A stretch of 64,000 nt of DNA, taken from positions 62,001 to 126,000 of the forward strand of contig CAVUWX010000007.1 of assembly GCA_963745205.1 (NCBI GenBank), read 5' to 3'. The notes under the pieces are model-generated. The model saw only the letters and a list, made by a program, of their open reading frames with translations, searched no databases and was not told the DNA's origin. This document shows positions 47,442-58,708 of this stretch, one piece after another. The position numbers and the translations under genes are program-made. How positions within the stretch are numbered: the stretch's first letter is position 1; each line of letters opens with the position of its first letter. This DNA comes from Hyphomicrobium_A sp963745205 (lineage in GTDB: Bacteria; Pseudomonadota; Alphaproteobacteria; Rhizobiales; Hyphomicrobiaceae).

Positions 47442-50400
47442 ATGGCCAGCGTCTCGGAACCCTTCATCAAGTATCCGGTCGCGACCTCGTTGCTGATGGT
47501 CGGGGTGCTGTTCGTCGGCCTCGTCGCCTTCCCCAACCTTCCCGTCGCGCCGCTGCCGCAGATCGACTTCCCGACCATCCAGGTCAGCGCTTCGCTGCCG
47601 GGGGCCAGCCCGGAAATCATGGCGTCGAACGTCGCGCAGCCGCTCGAGCGGCAGTTCGCGCAGATCCCCGGCGTTTCGCAGACGACATCGACGAGCGGGC
47701 TCGGCCTGACCACGGTCGTCGTGCAGTTCGACCTCGACCGCAACATCGACGCAGCGGCCAATGACATCCAGTCCGCGATCAACGCCGCGAGCGGCCAGCT
47801 GCCCCGCAATCTCCCCGCGCCGCCGACCTACCGCAAGGTGAACCCGGCGGATTCCCCGATCATGATCCTGTCGGTCGTCTCCGACGCGATGCAGCTCACC
47901 GACGTCGACGACAACGCCGACACCAAGCTCGCCCAGCAGATCAGCCAGATCACGGGCGTGGGCCAGGTCTCGATCGGCGGCGAGCAAAAGCCCTCCGTGC
48001 GCATTCAGATCGATCCCGCCAAGCTCTACGCCAAGGGCCTGTCGCTGGAAGACGTGCGAACGCCCTTGTCGATCACCACTGTCAACAGCCCCAAGGGCAA
48101 CGTCGACGGGGATAAGCGCAGCTTCACCATCTACGCCAACGACCAGCTCATCGATGCCGACGACTGGAACGACGTCATCCTCGCCTACCGCGACGGTGCA
48201 CCCTTGCGCGTGCGGGACATCGGACTGGCCGTTCCCGGTCCCGAGGACGCCAAGAAGGCGGCGTGGGCCAACGGCAAGCGCGGCGTCTTCCTGGTCGTGT
48301 TCAAGCAGCCCGGCGCCAACGTCATCGACACCGTCGATAAGATCAAGGCTGCGTTGCCGCGCCTGCGCGCCGCCATGCCACCGGCGCTGCACGTCGATGT
48401 CCTGAGCGACCGCACGCAGACGATTCGCGCCTCCGTCAAGGACGTGGAGATGACGCTGCTGCTCACGATCGCGCTCGTCGTGCTCGTCATCTTCATATTC
48501 CTCCGCAGCTTGTGGGCGACGATCATCCCCAGCGTGACGGTGCCGCTGGCGCTGCTCGGCGCCTGCGCGCTCATGTATCTCGCCGGCTACAGCCTCGACA
48601 ACCTGTCGCTGATGGCGCTCACGATCTCGGTAGGCTTCGTCGTGGACGACGCTATCGTCGTGCTCGAGAACATCGTGCGCCACGTCGAGGATGGGATGTC
48701 TCCCTATGAGGCCTCGCTCAAGGGATCGGGCGAGATCGGGTTTACCGTCCTATCTATCAGCATCTCGCTGATCGCCGTGTTCATCCCGCTCCTCATGATG
48801 AGCGGCATCATCGGGCGGCTGTTCCGTGAGTTCGCGGTCACCGTCAGCATGACGATCGCCGTCTCTGCCTTCGTCGCGCTCACGCTGACGCCGATGATGG
48901 CGTCCCGCTTCCTAAAGCCCGAGACAGACGTGCACCACGGCCGGCTCTACAACATCACCGAGCGCGGGTTCGACATCATGCTCCGGGGCTATGAGCGGAT
49001 GCTCGCCGTCGCCATGCGCCACCGCTTCCTGACGCTGCTCGTCTATTTCGCGACGCTGGGGCTCACGATCTACCTCTTCGTCGTCATCCCGAAGGGCTTC
49101 TTCCCGCAGCAGGACACGGGCCTCCTCACCGGCATCTCGGAAGCCGCCCAGGACATCTCCTTCGCCGACATGATGAAGAAGCAGGAGGCGCTGGGCGAGA
49201 TCGTCGCCGCGGACCCGGCGGTCGCCACCGTCGCCATGGCCATCGGCGCCGGCGGCCCGACGGCCTCGGTCAACAATGGGCGCATGTACATTACTTTGAA
49301 GCCCAAGGACCAGCGCGATGCGTCCGTGTTCGAGGTCATCGCACGCCTGCGTCCGAAGCTCGACAAAGTGGAGGGCGCCAAGCTCTTCCTGCAGGCTGCA
49401 CAGGACGTCAACGTCGGCGGCCGCGCCGCGCGCACGCAGTTCCAATACACGCTGCAGGATGCCAATATCGACGAGCTCAACGCCTGGGCGCCCAAGCTGC
49501 TCGACAAGCTCAAGACGCTTGCGCAGCTGCGTGATGTGGCAACCGATCAGCAGATGTCGGGGACGACGCTGACGATCGACATCAATCGAGACCGCGCGGC
49601 GCGCTTTGGGCTCACGCCGCAGCAGATCGACGACACGCTCTACGACGCCTTCGGCCAGCGCCAGGTGGCGCAGTACTTCACGCAGCAGAACAGCTATCAC
49701 GTGATCATGGAGATCCTGCCCGAGCTGCAGGGCGACCCGCAGAACCTCGACAAGATCTACATCCGCTCGCCGACGACCGGGCAGCTCGTGCAGCTCGCCA
49801 CGTTCGCGACTTGGACGACAACGCCTACGAAGCCGCTGTCGATCAGCCACCAGGGGCAGTTCCCGGCGGTGACGATCAGCTTCAACCTCGCCCAGGGCGC
49901 GGCGCTTGGCACCGCGACGGATGCGATCCAGAAAGCGGAACGCGAGCTCGACCTGCCGCCCTCGGTGCTGACCACCTTCCAAGGCAATGCGCAGGCGTTC
50001 CAGCAGTCGCTCTCAACCGTCCCGATGCTGATCGGGGCGGCGCTCGTTGTCGTCTACCTGATCCTCGGCATCCTCTACGAGAGCTACATCCACCCCATAA
50101 CGATCCTGTCGACCTTGCCTTCGGCCGGTGCCGGCGCGCTGATTGCCTTGATGCTGTTCGGATTCGATTTCAGCCTGGTGGCCATGATTGGCATCATCCT
50201 GCTGATCGGGATCGTCAAGAAGAACGGCATCATGCTCGTCGACTTCGCGCTCGTCGCCGAGCGCGAGGAGCACCTATCGACGGAGGAGTCGATCCACAAG
50301 GCGGCGCTGCTGCGCTTCCGGCCGATCATGATGACGACGATGGCCGCTCTGCTCGGCGCAGTGCCGCTGATGCTCGGCACCGGCATGGGCGCGGAGATCC

Positions 50401-50555
50401 GCCAGCCGCTCGGTTACGCCATGGTCGGTGGTCTCTTGCTCAGCCAGGCGATGACGCTCTTCACGACGCCGATCATCTACATTTATCTCGACAAGCTCTC
50501 GAACATGTTCGCCGGCCCGGCGCATGGCACGCCTGCGGCGCAGCCGGCCCAATAG
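47442..50555 (+). CDS. RND efflux permease (MdtB/AcrB-type)
   Basis: 1037 aa, twelve predicted helices and two large periplasmic loops. The N-terminal FIKYPVATSLLMVGVLFVGL and PLPQIDFPTIQVSASLPGAS are typical, and the proton-relay Asp pair lies in VGFVVDDAIVVLENI. MIGIILLIGIVKKNGIMLVDF marks the second half. It exports drugs or similar compounds by proton antiport. Only one permease is present, unlike the two-permease mdtABC of enterobacteria, and no outer-membrane channel gene follows. Confidence 0.95.
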   Translation: MASVSEPFIKYPVATSLLMVGVLFVGLVAFPNLPVAPLPQIDFPTIQVSASLPGASPEIMASNVAQPLERQFAQIPGVSQTTSTSGLGLTTVVVQFDLDRNIDAAANDIQSAINAASGQLPRNLPAPPTYRKVNPADSPIMILSVVSDAMQLTDVDDNADTKLAQQISQITGVGQVSIGGEQKPSVRIQIDPAKLYAKGLSLEDVRTPLSITTVNSPKGNVDGDKRSFTIYANDQLIDADDWNDVILAYRDGAPLRVRDIGLAVPGPEDAKKAAWANGKRGVFLVVFKQPGANVIDTVDKIKAALPRLRAAMPPALHVDVLSDRTQTIRASVKDVEMTLLLTIALVVLVIFIFLRSLWATIIPSVTVPLALLGACALMYLAGYSLDNLSLMALTISVGFVVDDAIVVLENIVRHVEDGMSPYEASLKGSGEIGFTVLSISISLIAVFIPLLMMSGIIGRLFREFAVTVSMTIAVSAFVALTLTPMMASRFLKPETDVHHGRLYNITERGFDIMLRGYERMLAVAMRHRFLTLLVYFATLGLTIYLFVVIPKGFFPQQDTGLLTGISEAAQDISFADMMKKQEALGEIVAADPAVATVAMAIGAGGPTASVNNGRMYITLKPKDQRDASVFEVIARLRPKLDKVEGAKLFLQAAQDVNVGGRAARTQFQYTLQDANIDELNAWAPKLLDKLKTLAQLRDVATDQQMSGTTLTIDINRDRAARFGLTPQQIDDTLYDAFGQRQVAQYFTQQNSYHVIMEILPELQGDPQNLDKIYIRSPTTGQLVQLATFATWTTTPTKPLSISHQGQFPAVTISFNLAQGAALGTATDAIQKAERELDLPPSVLTTFQGNAQAFQQSLSTVPMLIGAALVVVYLILGILYESYIHPITILSTLPSAGAGALIALMLFGFDFSLVAMIGIILLIGIVKKNGIMLVDFALVAEREEHLSTEESIHKAALLRFRPIMMTTMAALLGAVPLMLGTGMGAEIRQPLGYAMVGGLLLSQAMTLFTTPIIYIYLDKLSNMFAGPAHGTPAAQPAQ

Positions 50556-50614
50556 GGCCCGGCCCGCGCCCGCTACAATCGGCGCATCTCACTGCGATCC
50601 GAACGGCGATCGGG

Positions 50615-51400
50615 CTAGTGGTTGAGGGCGACGACGAGCGACTTCGGGTTGCCGCCGTTCTCGCTGATGTAGTTCTGGAACAGGTTGTCGAGGAAGGACG
50701 TCATCCAGAAGCCGATCACTTGGGCGTCGCGCACCTTGTAGACGCCGTCGCGACGCACGACGAGCCAGCGCACGTCGTAAGCGTCACCGGTTGCCAGCGT
50801 GATGTGGCTGTCGACGTAGGTGCCGCGCGCATCATCCTGCGACTGGGCGGTGATGATAAAACGTGCGATCGGATACTTCGGTGCTTCCTTGGCGGCGTAG
50901 CGCGCGATGAAGTTGACCATGCCGTTGTAGTAGATGGGGCGATCGTTCTTGGACAGGCTACGCGCGTAGTCGCCCAGCGCGTTGAGACCGATCGAGGCAA
51001 CGTCGGCGTTGGCGTTGAGGACCATGGCGATCTGCGAGGCCGAGCCAGAGCGCGAAGCCAGAAGCAGATCATTGCCTACGCGCTTCATGTAGGCGGCCGG
51101 GGATTCTTTGCGGGCGGGCGCCGTGTCGCTCTTGGCGGTAGCGGGGGCGGTGGCATTCGGCGCGGCCTGAGCTTGGCCGCCGCGCTCGATGGATGAGGTC
51201 GCGTCACGTGGGGCAGTTGGCGCGGCCGCACTCGGAGCGGCTGGCGGGCTCGCGGCGCGCGTAGCTGCGGGGGGAGCGGCAGGGGCTTGAGCGCTCGCGG
51301 AGGCGGAGAGAGCGATCAGCGCGAAACCGGACAAGGAAAGGATGCGGACAAACGCCGAGGACACCCGGCGTGGGGTGGCTCGCATCGAGATGGTCGTCAT
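50615..51400 (-). CDS. MlaC/Ttg2D family phospholipid-binding protein
   Basis: 261 aa. Signal peptide (FALIALSASASA) followed by an unusual Ala/Pro-rich linker (residues ~38-95), then the MlaC domain: GLNALGDYARSL, MVNFIARYAAKEAPKYPIA, WLVVRRDGVYKVRDAQVIGF and a C-terminal NYISENGGNPKSLVVAL. The family carries phospholipids across the periplasm for MCE-type transporters; no MCE genes are adjacent. The ATG follows GGAGGGAG. Confidence 0.85.
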   Translation of the reverse strand: MTTISMRATPRRVSSAFVRILSLSGFALIALSASASAQAPAAPPAATRAASPPAAPSAAAPTAPRDATSSIERGGQAQAAPNATAPATAKSDTAPARKESPAAYMKRVGNDLLLASRSGSASQIAMVLNANADVASIGLNALGDYARSLSKNDRPIYYNGMVNFIARYAAKEAPKYPIARFIITAQSQDDARGTYVDSHITLATGDAYDVRWLVVRRDGVYKVRDAQVIGFWMTSFLDNLFQNYISENGGNPKSLVVALNH

Positions 51401-51553
51401 ACGTTACTGCTCCCTCCAGGGAACGACAGGCAGACAACGGTCTGCTGGCATCCTCGCGGCCGCTGTTGTCCCTTCAACTCAATCATCCACGTGAACGCTG
51501 TTTCAGTCAAAGGGTGAGCGAGGATAAAGACGAATTTTTGGACGTACATATGT

Positions 51554-52186
51554 TCATGCATGGGCGGCATTTCTCCATGCCGGCAGGGCAATGCGCGGCA
51601 GCCGCCCGCCAAACCGGTAAAGCGCGCTGGGCGGAATTTCCGCGCAGGAGAGGAGCGCTGCGACCCGGTCGACCTCGCTTTGCGACATGCGCTGAGCGAG
51701 GCTCAAGAGCAGCGATTTCTCGCGCTCTGGATGCACGAGAATAAGCTCGTGGCGCGTGCCCGACAGGGAGGCGCGCACGTGGTGAGCTAAGCCGGTGAAG
51801 GCTGACCGCGGCGCCGACCAGGTCTGCTCACGAAAATGACCACTTTCGGTGACGGTGACCGTCGTCTCGTCGATGAGGATGGAGCGGGTGGCGACCAGCC
51901 GGTCGACCAGTCGCTTCAGCGGCAGGCCCAGGAGATAGGCCCCAAGGGCGATGCCTGTCAGGATCTCGAGCCCGAGCGCGGGGTGCTGGGCGATGATGGC
52001 ACGGGGACCAGGCGCGACGAGGGCCTCCAGGATGAGCATAAGGCAGGCGACGCCGACCGCGAACACCGCCGGAATAGTGAAAATAAGCAGGGCCATGGCC
52101 GAACGGCGGGAGCAGGTTTCGGTTAGACGCAAAGGCAACTCGGCGGGGACCGGCGGCTCGACCCGGTCAAAAATGGCGACGCGCAT
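51554..52186 (-). CDS. Hypothetical membrane protein
   Basis: 210 aa. Two hydrophobic helices near residues ~32-55 and ~65-85 are followed by a soluble C-terminal region that ends in FGGRLPRIALPAWRNA. I do not recognise a domain; the layout resembles small PH-like or DUF membrane proteins. The ATG at 52186 is weakly supported, and the open frame extends further upstream past the methionine-operon promoter, which argues for the internal start. Confidence 0.6.
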   Translation of the reverse strand: MRVAIFDRVEPPVPAELPLRLTETCSRRSAMALLIFTIPAVFAVGVACLMLILEALVAPGPRAIIAQHPALGLEILTGIALGAYLLGLPLKRLVDRLVATRSILIDETTVTVTESGHFREQTWSAPRSAFTGLAHHVRASLSGTRHELILVHPEREKSLLLSLAQRMSQSEVDRVAALLSCAEIPPSALYRFGGRLPRIALPAWRNAAHA

Positions 52187-52295
52187 CTGGGGATTTTCCG
52201 TCCTGCTATTGTCGCAAAGAAGGTAAAGGGAGGGGCTTACTCTCGGGTTAACTGGCGTACCAAAAATGGGCAGCGGATGTGGGAGCCGCCCGCGC

Positions 52296-52323
52296 TTGAC
52301 ATATAAACATATCTTTATATGAT
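52296..52323 (+). promoter_or_regulatory. Promoter overlapped by a palindromic ArsR-type operator
   Basis: A consensus-like -35 TTGACA (52296-52301) is 16 bases from TATGAT (52318-52323). An inverted repeat CATATAAA (52300-52307) / TTTATATG (52314-52321) with a six-base centre fills the spacer and part of the -10. The A/T richness is striking in this GC-rich DNA. The first gene downstream encodes an ArsR-type regulator, so autorepression is the likely role. Confidence 0.75.
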
Positions 52324-52343
52324 CCCGCCCAAGGGAGGCCCTC

Positions 52344-53363
52344 TTGGCCGGATCGTTTGCCAGCGATGAGATTGTCGCCGCGCTCAAGGCCGCGGCCGAG
52401 CCGACGCGCCTGCGCATCCTCCTGCTGCTCGCCGCCGGCGAGCTCAACGTCAAGGATCTGACCCAGGTGCTTGGACAAAGCCAGCCGCGTATCAGCCGCC
52501 ATCTGAAGCTGTTGGCGGAAGCGGGGCTGATCGAGCGTTTCCGCGAGGGGAGCTGGGCCTATTTCCACATCTCCGATCGCTCGCACGGCGGCCGCCTCGC
52601 GCTTGACCTCCTTGCCCTCGTCGACGAGACCGACCCCGTGATCGAGCGCGACCGCGAGCGGGCGGGGGCCCTGAAGCGCGAGCGCGAGGCCGCCGCTCAA
52701 AGCTACTTCCGCACTCACGCCGCCGATTGGGATCGAATCCGCGCGCTGCACGTAGCCGAAAGCGAGGTCGAGGAGGCGATGGGGCAGGTGCTGGGACCGG
52801 GGCCATTCAAGCTTCTTGTCGATCTCGGCACCGGGACCGGGCGCACGCTCGAGTTCCTCGCCGACCGCTTCGAGCGCGGTCTCGGCTTCGACGTCAACCA
52901 GGCAATGCTCGCGTATGCGCGCAGCAAGCTTGCGCGCGCCGGCCTCTCGCGCGCTCAGGTACGCCACGGCGACATCTACGCGCTGGCGCTTCCCGATGGC
53001 GTCGCCGACGCGGTCGTCATGCACCAGGTGCTGCACTTCCTGGCACAGCCGGCGCTGGCGATCCGCGAGGCGGCCCGCGTGCTGGCGCCCGGGGGCAGGC
53101 TGCTGATTGTCGATTTCGCACCGCATGATCTCGAGTTCCTGCGCGAGGAGCACGCACACGATCGGCTCGGCTTTGCAGCGCCCCAGGTCGCGCAATGGAT
53201 GGAGGATGCCGGCCTCCAACCGGTTGTGCAGCGCGATCTCGCCCCCGAAAAGCAGAGTGGATCGGAAAAGCTTACCGTCTCGTTGTGGCTCGCCGAGCAG
53301 CCAGTCACACCCAAAGCGCAAGCGCGCAATACGACTTCGCATGCCCTGCAGGAGGCCTCCTGA
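52344..53363 (+). CDS. ArsR-family regulator fused to SAM-dependent methyltransferase
   Basis: 339 aa. The N-terminal winged HTH (residues ~10-85) includes AAAEPTRLRILLLLAAGELNVK and GQSQPRISRHLKLLAEAGLI. The C-terminal class I methyltransferase has the SAM motif LVDLGTGTGRTLEFLA and a later DAVVMHQVLHFL. Start is TTG 52344 with GGGAGG upstream. ArsR-type regulators are known to control the SAM/homocysteine cycle (for example SahR); here it heads metF-metH, so it may sense SAM or SAH through the methyltransferase domain. It overlaps metF (TGATG). Confidence 0.9.
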   Translation: MAGSFASDEIVAALKAAAEPTRLRILLLLAAGELNVKDLTQVLGQSQPRISRHLKLLAEAGLIERFREGSWAYFHISDRSHGGRLALDLLALVDETDPVIERDRERAGALKREREAAAQSYFRTHAADWDRIRALHVAESEVEEAMGQVLGPGPFKLLVDLGTGTGRTLEFLADRFERGLGFDVNQAMLAYARSKLARAGLSRAQVRHGDIYALALPDGVADAVVMHQVLHFLAQPALAIREAARVLAPGGRLLIVDFAPHDLEFLREEHAHDRLGFAAPQVAQWMEDAGLQPVVQRDLAPEKQSGSEKLTVSLWLAEQPVTPKAQARNTTSHALQEAS

Positions 53364-54289
53364 TGGCGAACAGCCCCGAGCGCAAGAGCCGGCTTCTCGG
53401 CACCGGCGAGATCGACGTCTCCTTCGAGTTCTTCCCGCCGAAGACCGAGAAGATGGAGGCCGCGCTGTGGTCGGCGATCGAGCGGCTGGCCCCTCTCCAC
53501 CCTGAATTCGTCTCGGTCACCTACGGCGCCGGCGGCAGCACGCGCGAGCGCACGCACGCCACGGTTGCCCGCATCCTGCGCGAGACCGACCTGAAGCCGG
53601 CGGCCCATCTCACTTGCGTCGCCGCGACGAAGGAGGAGGTCGAAGCGGTTGCGCACGACTATTGGGACATCGGCGTCCGCCACATCGTGGCGTTGCGCGG
53701 CGATCCCGCCGGCGGCCCCGGCACGAAGTACGAGCCGCACCCCGGCGGCTACGCCAACGCCGCCGATCTCGTCGCCGGCCTCAAGAAGATCGCGCGCTTC
53801 GAGGTATCCGTCGCCGGGTATCCCGAGAAGCACCCCGAGAGCCCCACGCCCGCCGCCGACATAGAAAACCTCAAGGCCAAGGTCGATGCCGGTGCCGACC
53901 GCATCATCACCCAGTTCGGGTTCGACAACGCGCACTACCTGCGCTTCCTCGAGCGCGCACGCGCCGCCGGCATCTGGGTACCGATCACGCCCGGCATCGT
54001 GCCGATCCATAATTTCAAGCAGGTCGCCGCTTTCGCCGCGCGGGCCGGCGCCAGCATGCCCTCTTGGCTCGCGCGACGCTTCGATGGACTGGAGAACGAT
54101 CCCACGACAAGCCATCTCGTCGCCGCGGCGGTCGCGACCGAGCAGGTCATGGACCTCGTCGACGAGGGGGTAAAGAAATTCCATTTCTATACGTTGAACC
54201 GCGCAGATCTCGTCTATGCGATCTGTCATCTCTTGGGATTGCGAGGCCGCGAGGCCGTAGAGCGCCCGCAGGCGCGGGCGGCGGTGTGA
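53363..54289 (+). CDS. metF: Methylenetetrahydrofolate reductase
   Basis: 308 aa FAD-dependent TIM barrel that makes 5-methyl-THF, the methyl donor for MetH. Motifs: SFEFFPPKTEKM, VSVTYGAGGSTR, HLTCVAATKEEV, ALRGDPAGG and the C-terminal FHFYTLNRADLVYAI. Start overlaps the regulator gene and the stop is 13 bases before the first metH gene, so all are in one operon. Confidence 0.96.
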   Translation: MANSPERKSRLLGTGEIDVSFEFFPPKTEKMEAALWSAIERLAPLHPEFVSVTYGAGGSTRERTHATVARILRETDLKPAAHLTCVAATKEEVEAVAHDYWDIGVRHIVALRGDPAGGPGTKYEPHPGGYANAADLVAGLKKIARFEVSVAGYPEKHPESPTPAADIENLKAKVDAGADRIITQFGFDNAHYLRFLERARAAGIWVPITPGIVPIHNFKQVAAFAARAGASMPSWLARRFDGLENDPTTSHLVAAAVATEQVMDLVDEGVKKFHFYTLNRADLVYAICHLLGLRGREAVERPQARAAV

Positions 54290-54302
54290 CGGAGAGCCGG
54301 TC

Positions 54303-55364
54303 ATGAATAGAAAGCCAAGCTATGCCGCGCTACTGGCGGCCGCGGATCAGCGCATCCTCATCATCGACGGCGCCATGGGCACGATGATCCAGCGTCACAA
54401 GCTCGACGAGGCGGGCTATCGCGGTGCGCGCTTCAAGGACTGGCAACGTGACGTCAAGGGCAACAACGATCTCCTCGTGCTGACGCAGCCACAGATCATC
54501 GCCGAGATCCACGAGGCCTATCTGGCGGCCGGCGCCGACATCCTCGAGACCAACACGTTCAACGCGCAAGCCATCTCCATGGCCGACTACGGCATGGAGG
54601 AGCTCGCCTACGAGATCAACGTGGCGGCGGCCAAGATCGCGCGCGCCGCGGCCGACAAATGGACAAAGAAGACGCCAGACAAGCCGCGCTTCGTCGCCGG
54701 GGCCGTGGGTCCGACAAACCGGACCGCGTCGATCTCGCCCAAGGTGAGCGACCCCGGCTTCCGCAATGTCGACTTCGACGAGCTGCGCGAGGCCTACAAG
54801 GAGCAGGTTCGCGGCCTAATGGACGGCGGGGTCGACATCATCCTGATCGAGACCATCTTCGACACGCTCAACGCCAAGGCGGCAGGATTTGCCACGCTCG
54901 AAGTCTTCGAGGAAAAAGGTATCGAGCTGCCGGTGATGGTCTCTGGCACGATCACCGACCGCTCGGGTCGCACGCTGTCGGGCCAGACGCCGGAGGCCTT
55001 CTGGTACTCGATGCGGCACTTAAAGCCGTTCTCGATCGGACTCAACTGCGCGCTCGGCGCCGAGCCGATGCGGCCTTATCTCGCCGAGCTCGCGAATGTC
55101 GCGGATGCGCGCATCTCCGCCTACCCTAACGCCGGGTTGCCGAACGCCATGGGCGAGTACGACGAGACGCCCGACGATATGGCCTGCCAGATGGAGCCGT
55201 GGGCCAAGGACGGCATCGTCAATGTTGTCGGTGGCTGCTGCGGCTCCACGCCGGAGCACATCGCCCACATCGCGGAACACGTGAAGGCATATAAGCCCCG
55301 CCGGATCCCAGAGATCGCGCCAAAGATGCGGCTGTCGGGGCTCGAGCCCTTCGTGCATGAGTAA
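54303..55364 (+). CDS. metH: Methionine synthase, homocysteine-binding module (MetH N-terminal part)
   Basis: 353 aa corresponding to the homocysteine S-methyltransferase domain of MetH. It shows IDGAMGTMIQRHKLDE, LETNTFNAQAIS, and the three zinc Cys residues: Cys in LNCALGAEP and the pair in VNVVGGCCGSTPEH. It ends with the conserved linker LSGLEPFVHE and a proper TAA, so this appears to be a true two-gene MetH rather than a frameshift. The remaining modules are in the next gene, 57 bases on. Confidence 0.92.
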   Translation: MNRKPSYAALLAAADQRILIIDGAMGTMIQRHKLDEAGYRGARFKDWQRDVKGNNDLLVLTQPQIIAEIHEAYLAAGADILETNTFNAQAISMADYGMEELAYEINVAAAKIARAAADKWTKKTPDKPRFVAGAVGPTNRTASISPKVSDPGFRNVDFDELREAYKEQVRGLMDGGVDIILIETIFDTLNAKAAGFATLEVFEEKGIELPVMVSGTITDRSGRTLSGQTPEAFWYSMRHLKPFSIGLNCALGAEPMRPYLAELANVADARISAYPNAGLPNAMGEYDETPDDMACQMEPWAKDGIVNVVGGCCGSTPEHIAHIAEHVKAYKPRRIPEIAPKMRLSGLEPFVHE

Positions 55365-55421
55365 GGCAGACGACCTAAGTCTGTTAGCTAAGCTTGCGAC
55401 GAGAGAAGGCAGTTCGAAACA

Positions 55422-58117
<2,696 letters not shown>

Positions 58118-58138
58118 CCCTTCGCGCGCCGCCAAAGA

Positions 58139-58180
58139 AGAAGGCGCGAACCGATGTCCGCGCCTTCTGGGTCTTTGCAC
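58139..58180 (+). terminator. Terminator of the metF-metH operon
   Basis: Ten-bp arms AGAAGGCGCG (58139-58148) and CGCGCCTTCT (58159-58168), ten-base loop, then GGGTCTTT. It lies 22 bases after the reconstructed metH stop, which supports that stop. Confidence 0.75.
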
Positions 58181-58249
58181 TTGCCGTCCCGGGACAGGGG
58201 GAGATCCGGGACTAGGAATACCGAAATCGTGCCTGCGCTTCGCTACGCC

Positions 58250-58333
58250 TCAAACCATGCCAAACACGATTGCAGCGATGAAGCCGAATGACAGAAGCGC
58301 GGCTAGCACGTTCAGTCGCATCGTGAGTTCCAT
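58250..58333 (-). CDS. 27-residue single-helix membrane peptide
   Basis: MELTMRLNVLAALLSFGFIA followed by AIVFGMV and TGA. Nearly the whole peptide is one hydrophobic helix. GGAGG sits five bases before the ATG, a strong ribosome site. I recall similar tiny proteins in Hyphomicrobiales but no name or function. It is likely inner-membrane. Confidence 0.6.
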   Translation of the reverse strand: MELTMRLNVLAALLSFGFIAAIVFGMV

Positions 58334-58708
58334 CGTTGCCTCCAATGATGGCCGCCTTGGGTGGCTGCTCGTTTCGGTGCGGACGGGGGCTGCACCAATG
58401 CGTTAAGCTAGGAGGCCATTCGCGGCGTTGCCAAGTTAAAAAGATATTGCGCTGCGGCAGCCTGCTCGGTTTCTAGTCGAATGCGATCAATCACTGTCAT
58501 TCCGACGGATCGGCAACACCAGTGTGATCAGTTTGCCCAACTGCACGCCACGCAAGTGCTTCAGCCAGCGTGCAGTTCCGCCAGACGTGCACCATTTTGT
58601 AGTTTGCTTTTGCCGATTGTGTCCGCTCGGCAGTTCGACATCGAGTGGTGCGCTGCGAGACAAGCCTGTTGATGGGCTCAACGCTAGGAAATCTCCGCGG
58701 AGCTTCGC
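58334..58708. other. Gene-poor, lower-GC stretch before the YhdH-type gene
   Basis: About 375 bases. Short open frames on both strands (for example 58481-58672 plus) lack ribosome sites and recognisable motifs. The region must hold the promoters of the 27-residue peptide gene and the oxidoreductase gene. Confidence 0.4.

Noticed and set aside
46125..48683. An 852-codon open frame antisense to the RND operon
   Set aside because: It spans the boundary of two well-supported genes and encodes an Arg/Asp/Gly-rich sequence with no recognisable motif. Treated as a codon-bias shadow.
52187..52343. A possible SAM or SAH riboswitch ahead of the methionine operon
   Set aside because: The leader from the predicted promoter to the TTG start is only about 15-20 bases, too short for a riboswitch; the palindromic operator explains control better.
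58481..58672. A 63-codon plus-strand ORF before the YhdH-type gene
   Set aside because: No ribosome site and no recognisable sequence.
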